From assembly GCA_016213845.1 (NCBI GenBank), contig JACQZN010000073.1:1-64000 (forward strand): DNA of 64,000 nucleotides. The letters are read 5' to 3'. Below the pieces are notes generated by a model that worked only from the letters and a program-made list of their open reading frames with translations, was not told the DNA's origin and searched no databases. The DNA comes from Candidatus Wallbacteria bacterium (GTDB lineage Bacteria; Muiribacteriota; UBA6191; JACPRK01). The translations under genes and the position numbers were made by a program. Below are positions 16,583 through 24,727 of the stretch, one piece after another. Within the stretch, counting starts at the first letter, position 1; each line of letters starts with the position of its first letter.

Positions 16583-18513
16583 GGCGAGTTCCTCAGCGGG
16601 AGCGGCTGCGTCAAGGTGGAGGTAGCGGACTGCGTGTACTCGAAGCTGGTGACGAACGATGCGGAGTTGCCGGCCCGATCGACGGCGCGCACGTTCATCA
16701 CGTAGATGCCGTCGGCGGTCCCGTCTGTCGGCAAGGAGACGGGGTGTCCTGCGGGGTCGAGGATCTCGAGCAGGACCTTGTGGCGCTTGTCCGCCGGATT
16801 GAAATCGGGGCGAGTCGGGTCGTCCGGGTTCGGCGTGTGGACGAAGGCGATGCCGCGCACGGGGCCGGCGGGGCGAACCGGGTTGCCCTGGAAGTCGAGC
16901 CGGATGCTCGCGGCGTCGAGCCGGATGCCGGCGCCCGGGTTGCCGCTGGCGGCGACGGGATCGTCCAGGAAGGCGTCGACGATTCGCAGCGGCCCGCGCA
17001 CCTTGGCCATCGCAGCCGGGAAGCTGGCCTCGCCGCGCGGCGGAGTAGTGTCGAGGACGAGCTCCCGCGTCACCATGCTGACGTTGCCCGCCCGATCGAA
17101 GGCCTTCACCTCGACGATGTAGGTCCCGTCGTTGCGGCCCAGGCGCGGATCGGGCACGCCGGGCGGCAGGAACTCGCCCGGGGGCGGGTTCTCGAAGTCG
17201 TCGCGGCCGTCGCCGTCCTGATCCCGGCTGACCGACAGGATGAGCTTCCCGTCCCGCCGCTCGAGCGTCACCCGCATCTCGCGCGCAACGCTGTTGGGCC
17301 CGCCCAGCCGGGACAGCAGCCGGGCCGTCGAGCGCGCCAGGTCGAAATCGGGATCGGAGCTCGCAACCTCGACCCGCTCCAGTCGGCGCACCGCGGCGCC
17401 AGTCTCCGGGATGGGGTTGCCGGGATTCGGAAACGGCTCGCTGAAGACGGGCTGTACCGACACCTGCAACGCCGTCCGGCCCAGGGGCGTGGAATCGAGC
17501 GAAAGCGAAAGACTGGAGGTGGTGCGGTTGCCCGCGCGGTCGACCAGGTCGGTCTCGATGCGGTAGGTACCCTCGATCGGGTCGGCGCGGCCATCCCCGT
17601 CGGTGTCGGTGAACACGCCTGCGCGCGGATCATAGGGGTCAGGCAAGAGCAGCACCACCGCCGGCGGCCGGGTCACGACCGTTCCGGGAAGCCTGCGGCC
17701 GCGGGGATCGAACACGCGGATAGCGACGAGTTCGCCGGCGCGTTCGAAGTCGACGCCGCTAGCCAGGTCCGTGGCCAGGTTCGGGCCGGCGAAGGTGCCG
17801 TCGTCTGGCCGGTTGTAGTCGGCCACGAAGGCCATGACCTCGCTTGGAAAACCGGTCGCAGGAAGCACCTGGTTCTCGGCGGGGATGGAGCGGAAGTTGC
17901 CGGGGACGCTGATGTCGACCCGCCGCAGGCCCGGCGGCAGCGTGTCGACGATGACGGCGCGTTCGACCGTGAAGGCGGCAAGCGGGTTGTTGGCGCGGTC
18001 GTACCCGAAGTCCGGGGCGCGGCCGTCAAACTCCCCGGAAGCTATCAGAGCCGCTGGACCGTTTGCCTCCGGTGAGGGCACCGGAAAGACGCGGTACACG
18101 AAGAGAGGATTGGCCGAGGCGTCGGTGAGCGCCGCCTCCTGGACGAAGCCGCCCGGCTGGCGCAGAACGAGCTTCGGCGCCGCGGCCATCGGTTCGCTCG
18201 CCGTCAGCCGCAGCTCGAGCGTGCCGAGCCCGACAAAGACGTTTCCGGCCTCCGAAACCCGGCGCCGGGACGGGTCGTCCGGGAAGGTCACGACCTGAAG
18301 CCCGATGACGCGGGGGGGCGTCGTGTCGCGGCCGATCGGAACGTCCACCAGGGGCAGCGCCGCGGCAGGCGACTCCTCGAAGAGGATGTCGAACATCCCC
18401 TGCCGCTGATGGTCCGAGAGCGGGGCCGCGTGGAGCCCCGCACTCCAAATGGCTGCGGCCATGACTAGTGCGATCGCGATGCGCCTGGACATCCGCCGCC
18501 ACCTGCCTTTCAC
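16579..18513 (-). CDS. large secreted protein with bacterial Ig/cadherin-like domains
   Basis: A 644-aa exported protein (signal peptide ending near LHAAPL). It repeats motifs of bacterial Ig-like or cadherin-like domains: DTTPP (four times, with small variations) and VDRAGN/FDRAGN (three times), each pair marking one domain edge. Two DxDGDG loops (DTDGDGRADPIEG, DQDGDGRDDFENP) resemble thrombospondin type 3 calcium sites. A surface or periplasmic structural role is likely; the ligand is unknown. A GTG start at 18513 overlaps the upstream stop (GTGA); an internal ATG at 18492 would also leave a good signal peptide. It is the middle gene of a coupled trio. Confidence 0.75.
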   Translation of the reverse strand: MKGRWRRMSRRIAIALVMAAAIWSAGLHAAPLSDHQRQGMFDILFEESPAAALPLVDVPIGRDTTPPRVIGLQVVTFPDDPSRRRVSEAGNVFVGLGTLELRLTASEPMAAAPKLVLRQPGGFVQEAALTDASANPLFVYRVFPVPSPEANGPAALIASGEFDGRAPDFGYDRANNPLAAFTVERAVIVDTLPPGLRRVDISVPGNFRSIPAENQVLPATGFPSEVMAFVADYNRPDDGTFAGPNLATDLASGVDFERAGELVAIRVFDPRGRRLPGTVVTRPPAVVLLLPDPYDPRAGVFTDTDGDGRADPIEGTYRIETDLVDRAGNRTTSSLSLSLDSTPLGRTALQVSVQPVFSEPFPNPGNPIPETGAAVRRLERVEVASSDPDFDLARSTARLLSRLGGPNSVAREMRVTLERRDGKLILSVSRDQDGDGRDDFENPPPGEFLPPGVPDPRLGRNDGTYIVEVKAFDRAGNVSMVTRELVLDTTPPRGEASFPAAMAKVRGPLRIVDAFLDDPVAASGNPGAGIRLDAASIRLDFQGNPVRPAGPVRGIAFVHTPNPDDPTRPDFNPADKRHKVLLEILDPAGHPVSLPTDGTADGIYVMNVRAVDRAGNSASFVTSFEYTQSATSTLTQPLPLRNSP

Positions 18514-19226
18514 TCGCCGAGCCTCACAGCCGGCCCCTTGCCGACGTTGGGGCGTGACGAGTCCGACATCTTGTCCGCTGCGCTGATCGATACTTGGCCC
18601 GGCCCCTCCGGTAGTCCGGCGAGAGAGACCGTCACCTCGAACTGGCCCGAGGCATCGACGCGGCCGGTCGCTGGCGCACCGGGTGCTGCCTGGGCCGTCA
18701 GGAGAATCTGGTCGGCCGGCGTCCCGAAGGGGCCGTCCGCGACCACCCCGCGCAGGTCGATGGCGTCTGCCGAGGTGAAGTAGGTCTTCCCCGGCTGAAA
18801 CGGCTCGAAGGACAGGCGCGGGTCGATCCGGATCTGCGTGAGCGTGACGACCGGAGGGACGTTGTCGAAGACGATGAACGTCGGCTGCGAGACGGCCGTC
18901 GGCCCCGTCGGGGAGGCCGTGACGCGGACCGAGACGCTCTTGAGGCCGCTCGACGTGAAGAAGGCGCCGACGTTGCCGCTGGCTTCGTTGACGAGAAAGT
19001 TGCTCGCGTTGACGTCCGCGCCGGCGCTCTGGCTGATGAAGAGACCCGTGGCACCGCCGTCATGGCTGAAGGCAATCGCCAGCTGCGAGAAGCTGGTGCG
19101 GAAAGGCGCCTGGGACGTGCCCGCGGGCGCGGTGATCGTCACCCGCGACAGACCCTGCGCCCGGCAGGCGCCCGCCAGCGCCCCTAACGCCAGGAGAATG
19201 TGGAGGGCCCGGTGTGCTCTGTTCAT
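18510..19226 (-). CDS. secreted protein of unknown function, first gene of a coupled trio
   Basis: A 238-aa protein with a signal peptide (LLALGALAGACRAQG); the LAGAC segment could also be a lipobox. The rest is beta-rich, Thr/Ser/Val-rich and without cysteines, with one DNVPPVVTL segment like the domain edges in the next gene, so both proteins may share Ig-like folds. It is not assignable to a known family. It leads the operon 19226 to 15944, with its stop overlapping the next start, and is preceded by a candidate promoter that overlaps an inverted repeat. Confidence 0.7.
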   Translation of the reverse strand: MNRAHRALHILLALGALAGACRAQGLSRVTITAPAGTSQAPFRTSFSQLAIAFSHDGGATGLFISQSAGADVNASNFLVNEASGNVGAFFTSSGLKSVSVRVTASPTGPTAVSQPTFIVFDNVPPVVTLTQIRIDPRLSFEPFQPGKTYFTSADAIDLRGVVADGPFGTPADQILLTAQAAPGAPATGRVDASGQFEVTVSLAGLPEGPGQVSISAADKMSDSSRPNVGKGPAVRLGE

Positions 19227-19257
19227 GGCCTGCCCGTCATGACACGGTCGCGTTGAA

Positions 19258-19295
19258 GTCCGCAGAATTATGCGGACGCAAGGCGCGATCGTCTA
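19258..19295 (-). promoter_or_regulatory. candidate promoter overlapped by a perfect 7-bp inverted repeat
   Basis: Minus strand: TAGACG (19295-19290), 17-nt spacer, CATAAT (19272-19267). The -10 lies inside GTCCGCA-N6-TGCGGAC (19258-19277), a perfect inverted repeat well placed to act as a repressor operator for the secreted trio that starts at 19226. A hairpin in the 5' leader is an alternative reading. Confidence 0.4.
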
Positions 19296-19383
19296 GCCGG
19301 GGGGGCGGAACTCCGCGGACGGGTAGGGGGAACCTTGGTGGTACTGATTCCGAGTGAGGGCCCTGCGCTCACGCTCCCGTCAA

Positions 19384-19398
19384 GGGGCCAAAGGCCCC
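19384..19398 (-). terminator. short GC hairpin after the TlpA-like gene
   Basis: GGGGCC-AAA-GGCCCC forms a 6-bp stem with a 3-nt loop in the 267-nt gap between the TlpA-like gene and the secreted trio. There is no T-run on either side, so intrinsic termination is uncertain. The rest of this gap shows nothing else beyond the promoter described at 19258-19295. Confidence 0.3.
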
Positions 19399-19493
19399 CT
19401 GAAACCCCTTTGGTTTGCGGGGTCCGGGTGGGCGAGAGTCTCGCATCCAGCCCGGAGAAGCCGAAAGCAGACGAGGGGACAGAGGAGCCGGGC

Positions 19494-20033
19494 TCAGAGG
19501 AGGCTGGCGACCTGGCCGCCCAGCTTCTGCTCGAGCTCGGCATCGTCGCCGATGTGGACGCTCTTTACGACGCCCTGCTTGTCGATGACTACGGCGCAGG
19601 GGATGCCGCGAACCAGGTACTTCTTCTTCACGTGGGCATCCGGGTCGAGGATCTGCCCGAAGGAGATGCCGTAGCGCTTCAGGAACTCGGCGATCTGCTC
19701 GGGGGTCCGGTCGCGGTCGAGGTTGATCCCGACCAGGGTGACAGGAGAGTTCTCGAAGCGGCGCGCGACAGCCTGGACCTTGGGGATGGCGTCGCGGCAG
19801 TAGGAGCACCAGGTGGCCCAGAAGTCGAGCACGACGACGCGGCCTCGCAGGTCCTCCAGGTTCACGACCGTCCCATCCATCAACTTGCCGGTGAAGAGCG
19901 GTGCCGGCTGACCGATCAGGTCCGCGGGGCTGGGGTTTCCGGCCCAGGCGGTGGGCAGCAGGCACGCCATCGCCAGGAGAGCGGCCAGGCCGCCGATGAG
20001 AGATCCGGTCCGCAGAAACGAGCGTCGGTGCAT
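19494..20033 (-). CDS. TlpA/ResA-like exported thioredoxin with a WCSYC active site
   Basis: A 179-aa protein with an N-terminal RRSF plus hydrophobic stretch to about AWAGN, so exported (the pair of arginines could also suit Tat). The thioredoxin fold carries W75-C-S-Y-C79 in DFWATWCSYC and a cis-proline loop RGIPCAVVID in which C146 directly follows the cis-proline P145. The same extra cysteine occurs in the longer TlpA fusion at 5254-6579. The predicted job is thiol-disulfide exchange in the periplasm, perhaps for cytochrome c or cofactor maturation, though no such genes are nearby. It is a single-gene unit between unrelated genes. Confidence 0.88.
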   Translation of the reverse strand: MHRRSFLRTGSLIGGLAALLAMACLLPTAWAGNPSPADLIGQPAPLFTGKLMDGTVVNLEDLRGRVVVLDFWATWCSYCRDAIPKVQAVARRFENSPVTLVGINLDRDRTPEQIAEFLKRYGISFGQILDPDAHVKKKYLVRGIPCAVVIDKQGVVKSVHIGDDAELEQKLGGQVASLL

Positions 20034-20107
20034 GGGGCGACTCCTCGGAGGTCGACGAAAAAACGGAGCCGTCTGAAATACACCCCGCGGCCCGAAAAGT
20101 CAAGCCA

Positions 20108-20701
20108 CTACTTGTGGTGAGACGCCTGCGGAACGGGGATGTCGGGCTCCCCGGAGGCCGGGTCGAAGAAGGTGGCGCCGTGGACCTCGTCGGTGGCCGG
20201 ATCGGCGACGACCCAGAGACCGGCCTCGATCGGGAAGAGGTAGATCGACTGCTCGGCGTGGGGGTCGCGTAGGCTCTTGTCGGAGACGCGCTTGGGCGCA
20301 CCGTGGCGGGCCTTGAGCTCGGAGAGCTTGACCCGGTCCTTCTCATCGAAGAGGCCGATGCCGACCAGAGTCACCACATCGCCCGCCCCGAAGATGACCC
20401 GATTGAAGGCCAGGTGGGCGCCCGGGGCGTAGACGTACTGGGTGGAGCCATCCTCGCCGGTGCGGACGCTGGCCGGTCGGCCCAGCAGGGCCTCGACCTG
20501 CGCGCGCGTGGTCGTTCCCGGCCGGACGCCCTTCCAGTCTGCCTGCCTGGAGGCAGTGCCGGTGCTGGTCGAGTGCGGCGGCTGCGAGCTGTTAGTTCGG
20601 ATGAGGTCCGCGCTATCCGGCGCCGCCTGGGCGTGGAGCGGGCCGCAAGCCATGGCGGCAGCGCCGAGGATCATGGCCAAGGTGAGGCTGAGGCGTTTCA
20701 C
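20108..20701 (-). CDS. secreted protein with SmpA/OmlA (BamE)-like motif
   Basis: Using the GTG at 20701, this is a 197-aa protein with a signal peptide (KRLSLTLAMILGAAAMACGPLHAQA). The open frame runs further upstream, but that extension crosses the palindrome at 20757-20820 and has no coding character. The segment WKGVRPGTTTRAQVEALLGRP (about residues 60-80) matches the SmpA/OmlA pattern of the BamE fold, a small periplasmic or outer-membrane domain. It lacks the lipobox of true BamE and is longer, so it is better called BamE-like than BamE. It is flanked by a palindromic repeat upstream and a TlpA gene downstream. Confidence 0.7.
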   Translation of the reverse strand: MKRLSLTLAMILGAAAMACGPLHAQAAPDSADLIRTNSSQPPHSTSTGTASRQADWKGVRPGTTTRAQVEALLGRPASVRTGEDGSTQYVYAPGAHLAFNRVIFGAGDVVTLVGIGLFDEKDRVKLSELKARHGAPKRVSDKSLRDPHAEQSIYLFPIEAGLWVVADPATDEVHGATFFDPASGEPDIPVPQASHHK

Positions 20702-20756
20702 GACTAGATGGTAGCAGAGGAATACCCGGATGGGAAGCCGGTCTGGAGCGTTCGGC

Positions 20757-20820
20757 CGTGTGTCCCGCAGGGAAATTGGGGACACACGACCAATTTTTTT
20801 AAAATTGGTCGTGTGTCCCC
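20757..20820. repeat. perfect 20-bp palindrome with a third half-arm (REP/MITE-like)
   Basis: GGGGACACACGACCAATTTT (20778-20797), a TTT loop, and its exact reverse complement (20801-20820). A third partial copy, CGTGTGTCCC, lies at 20757-20766 and can pair with the same left arm. This is far more AT-rich than its surroundings and has the look of a mobile palindromic (REP-type) element. It might also terminate transcription from the gene ending at 20826. Confidence 0.85.
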
Positions 20821-20825
20821 GGTTT

Positions 20826-22721
20826 TCATCCGCCCTGGGCGGGGGTGAGCTTGCGGCCGCGCAAGAGCAGGCTGCCGTCGCGGGTCTTGCCCAGCAGGAC
20901 GCCGTCGACGTCGACCTGGTCGCCGACCGCGGGTGGCTTGGGGAGGGAGCGCACGAACTGCACGACGATGTTGCCGTGGCCGGACTGGATGACGTAGCGG
21001 GCCTCCTGGTGCTTGGCGTCGACGACCTTGCCGGGGAAGCTGACGGCGATTCCGATGAACTTGCCGAGGTCCTTGGCGCGCGCGATCTGGGCAAGCTTGG
21101 AACCGCCCGCCGAATCGTCGGAGGTCGTCCCGGCAGTCGTCGGGGAGGCCCCCCCCGGATCGTAGGAGAGGGCGAGCTTCACCAGGCCGGCGACGCCGAC
21201 CAGGAGCGCCGCGGAGAGCACGGCGCCGATGGCCCAGGGCGGCCAGGCGGTGGAACGTATGGGAGGCACGTGGGCCGCCTGGGTGAGGGTGCGGCCGGCC
21301 CGCGTGGCGCGCTTTCCGGTGCGCGTGGAGCGCGACATGCCGGTCTGTGAGGCGGCCAGGGTGACGTCGACATCCTCGACGCCGCCACCCTGGCCGCGGG
21401 CCAGCCGCATCGCGGCCGTGGAGAGATCGATGGCAGCGCGCTGCTGGATGGAGATGGCAGCCGAGGAGAGATCGGCGACGGCGTCGGCGCCGTAGTGATC
21501 CTTGAGGAGGCCGCGCGCCTTCTCACGCACGGCGTCGTTCTTGTCCATCGCCAGGATCTCGACCTGCTGCCAGACTCGCTCGTCGGGGAAGCGGCTCACG
21601 TTGCCCAGGGCGGCGAGCTTCACCTCGGCCGACTTGTCGGAGAGCTGACCGACCAGCTGATCGGCGTCCTGCGCGGCCCCCTGAGCGGAGGCCAGACGAT
21701 TCGAAGGAGCCATCGGAGCCGGTAGCTCTTCCGTCTCCTCCGGTATCACGACCTCGTGGGGCCGCTCCACCGTCGTCTCCAGGCCCCAGGGATCGGCCTC
21801 GGAGGCGGCCATCTCGAAGCCGGGCTCGTAGGCGGGCGAGGGCGGCGGCGGTTCTGCGGAGGGCACGGTCGCGATGGCCCGGGAGAGCCGCATCAAGCCC
21901 GGGGGGAAGCGCCGCGCCCGCTCGCGAAAATCGGAGTCCTCCGCCGGGTCGTTGGCCAGGAAGTCGAGCTCAGCCTTGCACCAGTCGTCGCGCACGGCCC
22001 AGAGCACGTAGAGAGCGCTTTCACGCATCCAGAGCGTGCCCGACGAAAGCATCGCCGACACCTGGTCGTGCAGGAATTGCGGGTCAAACTGCCCGAGCGC
22101 CCGCGCCAGGTTGGCCTGCACCCGGTTGTCCGGGTCGGAGGCCAGCCTCGAGAGCTGCTCGATCACGCGCGGGTTCCGGAACCTCCCGAGCGCATCGACG
22201 GCGTTGGCCCGGACCCGGCTGTCGACGCTCTCGAGCGCCGCGAAGAGCGCCGGCAGCGCCGCCGAGTCTTGATACCGCCCGAGCGCGCTCACGAGCGCCG
22301 AGAGGACATTGACGTCGGCCTCCCGCGAGGTCATCTCGAGCAGCACCTCGAAGAGCTCGCGGGGGCGCTCGTCGTACGTGTCGACCACGGCCTTGAGCCG
22401 GATCTGGGGGACGGACGACCCCAGTCGCACCCGCCACTCCGAAATCCCGGCCGCACCCGGCCCGGGCGCCTCGGAGGGCGCCTGGGGCTGCGCGCCGGCT
22501 TCCCCGGCAGCCGACAACCGCTTCTCGATGGCGGCGACAGCCTTGCGCGCCGAGAACCGGATCGAGACGGAGGCGTCGTTGGTCAGCTGCCTCAGCGCCT
22601 CCAGCGCCCGCCCTTCACCCGAGCGCGCCAGTTGCTGCACCGCTTCCCGGCGGAGCTCTTCCCGATCGCTGGCGAGATCGCGGATCAGCTCTTCGAGCGG
22701 CTTGGGGGCGTCGAGTTCCAT
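20826..22721 (-). CDS. HEAT-repeat protein with a membrane segment and C-terminal OB-like domain
   Basis: From ATG 22721 this is a 631-aa protein. The N-terminal 260 or so residues are HEAT repeats (for example DREELRREAVQQLARSG, DSRVRANAVDALGRFRNP, DNRVQANLARALGQFDP). A Pro/Glu linker follows, then a second short HEAT-like region, a basic Ser/Thr/Arg patch, one transmembrane helix (AIGAVLSAALLVGVAGLVKL) and a C-terminal domain of about 85 residues that looks like an OB fold (FPGKVVDAKHQEARYVIQ..., VGDQVDVDGVLLGKT). Topology suggests cytosolic HEAT repeats and an external OB domain. It starts 4 nt after the stop of the upstream membrane protein, as the third gene of an operon from 27481. Family unknown. 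Confidence 0.78.
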   Translation of the reverse strand: MELDAPKPLEELIRDLASDREELRREAVQQLARSGEGRALEALRQLTNDASVSIRFSARKAVAAIEKRLSAAGEAGAQPQAPSEAPGPGAAGISEWRVRLGSSVPQIRLKAVVDTYDERPRELFEVLLEMTSREADVNVLSALVSALGRYQDSAALPALFAALESVDSRVRANAVDALGRFRNPRVIEQLSRLASDPDNRVQANLARALGQFDPQFLHDQVSAMLSSGTLWMRESALYVLWAVRDDWCKAELDFLANDPAEDSDFRERARRFPPGLMRLSRAIATVPSAEPPPPSPAYEPGFEMAASEADPWGLETTVERPHEVVIPEETEELPAPMAPSNRLASAQGAAQDADQLVGQLSDKSAEVKLAALGNVSRFPDERVWQQVEILAMDKNDAVREKARGLLKDHYGADAVADLSSAAISIQQRAAIDLSTAAMRLARGQGGGVEDVDVTLAASQTGMSRSTRTGKRATRAGRTLTQAAHVPPIRSTAWPPWAIGAVLSAALLVGVAGLVKLALSYDPGGASPTTAGTTSDDSAGGSKLAQIARAKDLGKFIGIAVSFPGKVVDAKHQEARYVIQSGHGNIVVQFVRSLPKPPAVGDQVDVDGVLLGKTRDGSLLLRGRKLTPAQGG

Positions 22722-22725
22722 GGAG

Positions 22726-24726
22726 CTAGCCCCGGCTCCGCGGCTCGGACTCACCGGCCAGCGCGCCGAGCGCCGCGACCACCGCCGCGGCAATCAGGCC
22801 CGACACCAGCGGCCGCCAGGGCGATGGCAAGAGCGGCCCGAGCACCAGCGTCGCCAGCGCCGCCGGCAACGCGGCCATCGGCGCCGACCGGGTCTGTCCC
22901 CTCAGCGCCACGGCGCCCAGCGGCAAGAGCAACGCCAGCAGGAAGATGAAGAGCTCCAGCCCCCGGATCAGACCACCGGCGACGACGAACGCTTCGAGCG
23001 CGAGCGCGTCGGATCTGGCGACCCCGGACTTCGCGAAGGAGGCCGAGACGAACGGCACCGAGTCCGCCCCTGGGCCGGCCGGACTCGCGGCCTCCGGCCT
23101 CAGCTCGAGCGTCCCCCTGGGCCGGCGCAGCTCACTGTCGGCCGGCGCCGAAAGCTCCCACGTCACCGATTCGATCGCCGCAGGCGCCGTCGGCAGGGCC
23201 AGCTTCACCGAGCTCCAGAGCCCGGCGGGTTCTCTGGGGTGAGCCACCCAGAGCTCCAGCTCCGACCACCGATCGCCCGCCGCCGCCCTGGGAGAGATCG
23301 CGGCCCGGTTCCCGCGCCGCCCCACGGTCAGCGGCGCCCCATCTTCGAGGGCGGCGACCAGCTCGAGCCCGGCCGGCAGCTCGAACTCCATCATCCCCGA
23401 ACCATCGCCGCGCGCCCGGTAGCGCAGTACCGAGGAAGCCCCGCCGGCCGCGAGCACGGTCGTCCGTACGGCCAGCTCCCGCAACACGAGCTCCGAGCCC
23501 TTCGGCCGCTCGGCTACCTTCAACCGGGCCTCGATCCATGCCGGTGTCCCGGCATACCGATAGGTCGCCTCGACCTCCTCCTGGGCAACGAACGCTGAGC
23601 CGAACGGCAGCTCGACGGCTTCGATGGCGGTCAGACCTGCCGTCGACACGGACTCTACCCGGGCCGGAGCACGCTGCCAGGCCACCAGGCCACGCTGCAC
23701 CGCGGCCCCCTCGATCCTGGGGACCTCGAGCCGGACCGCCCCGGCCGCGGCCGGAAGCGCAAGCGAGTATTCCAGGACCCAGCCCCGTGCGGCCTTGCGG
23801 GCCTCGAGAGCCGGCAGAAGGACCTGCTGCGTTCCTCCAGGACCCGGGTTCGAAACGAGCGGGAGGTTCCTGCCCGAGTCGGCTGCCTTCACGGCCGAGA
23901 CCCTCGCGTCCGACGGCAGCAGCACGGCGGCCTCTGCGGGCGCCTGACGCCTTCCCGGCAGCATCACCAGCAACCGGGCGACGAGCGACTCGTCACGCAC
24001 GCCGGCGAGCAGGTGCGCGTTGACGGAAGGATGTCTGCCCGGCGCCGGCGCCGCGCCGCCCAGTCCCCAGGAGAGCGTGAGCCGGCCCGTCGGCCGCAGC
24101 CGCAACCGCGCGCGGGTGCGGCCCGATTCCCTGCGGATCGACTCGATGAACGCGTCGGGCGTGGCCAGCCCGGAGGCGGCCCCCTCCAGGTCGACGACCG
24201 CCATGGCGCGGGCCACCGGTGGAAGCAGGAGCGCGATGGAACGAGTACCACCCGATTCGCGCGGGGCCAGCACGAAGGTCGCTCGGATCTCGTGGCGGCC
24301 CGGCCTCTCGCAGAGGAGCCGGTGCCCACCGTCGGCGCCGACCATCGCCCGGGCCTCCTGGCCGTCGAGCTCGGAAGCGACCAGGACCAGGTCACCCGCC
24401 GGCAGCGGCACGGCCAGCGGAGAGCCGGCGGGTGCCTCGCCCGCAAGCCGCGCGGTCAACCGAAGCCCGGAGCCGGTCCCTACGAGCTCGTAGTCCGCCA
24501 GTTCGGGGAGCCACCCAGGCGGTTGCCTTCGTCGCAGGAGCTCCTCGTAGCGGCCGAGCGGCAGGGCGACGAGAGGCTCCGCCGCAGGGGCAGGCCTGGC
24601 CTGGCCGCTTCCATGGGCTGCCGGCGCCGGCGGCTCGAGTGCGGGCTGGGCCCAGGCGTCCGGCGGCTGCGCGCAGAGGAGTGCGGCCAAGACGACCCAT
24701 ATCCTCCAACGCATCCAGCAGCGCAT
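22726..24726 (-). CDS. large membrane-anchored exported protein, unknown family
   Basis: A 666-aa protein with a signal peptide (WVVLAALLCAQPPDAWAQ) and a long beta-rich, Ala/Arg/Glu-rich extracytoplasmic region of about 560 residues. The C-terminus holds three or four hydrophobic helices (LFIFLLALLLPLGAVAL; ALPAALATLVLGPLL; LVSGLIAAAVVAALGALAG). No enzyme motif is seen. Its architecture mirrors the 917-aa protein encoded just upstream (stop and start are adjacent), suggesting two related subunits of one envelope complex with the HEAT/OB protein encoded downstream. Confidence 0.72.
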   Translation of the reverse strand: MRCWMRWRIWVVLAALLCAQPPDAWAQPALEPPAPAAHGSGQARPAPAAEPLVALPLGRYEELLRRRQPPGWLPELADYELVGTGSGLRLTARLAGEAPAGSPLAVPLPAGDLVLVASELDGQEARAMVGADGGHRLLCERPGRHEIRATFVLAPRESGGTRSIALLLPPVARAMAVVDLEGAASGLATPDAFIESIRRESGRTRARLRLRPTGRLTLSWGLGGAAPAPGRHPSVNAHLLAGVRDESLVARLLVMLPGRRQAPAEAAVLLPSDARVSAVKAADSGRNLPLVSNPGPGGTQQVLLPALEARKAARGWVLEYSLALPAAAGAVRLEVPRIEGAAVQRGLVAWQRAPARVESVSTAGLTAIEAVELPFGSAFVAQEEVEATYRYAGTPAWIEARLKVAERPKGSELVLRELAVRTTVLAAGGASSVLRYRARGDGSGMMEFELPAGLELVAALEDGAPLTVGRRGNRAAISPRAAAGDRWSELELWVAHPREPAGLWSSVKLALPTAPAAIESVTWELSAPADSELRRPRGTLELRPEAASPAGPGADSVPFVSASFAKSGVARSDALALEAFVVAGGLIRGLELFIFLLALLLPLGAVALRGQTRSAPMAALPAALATLVLGPLLPSPWRPLVSGLIAAAVVAALGALAGESEPRSRG

Positions 24727-24727
24727 T

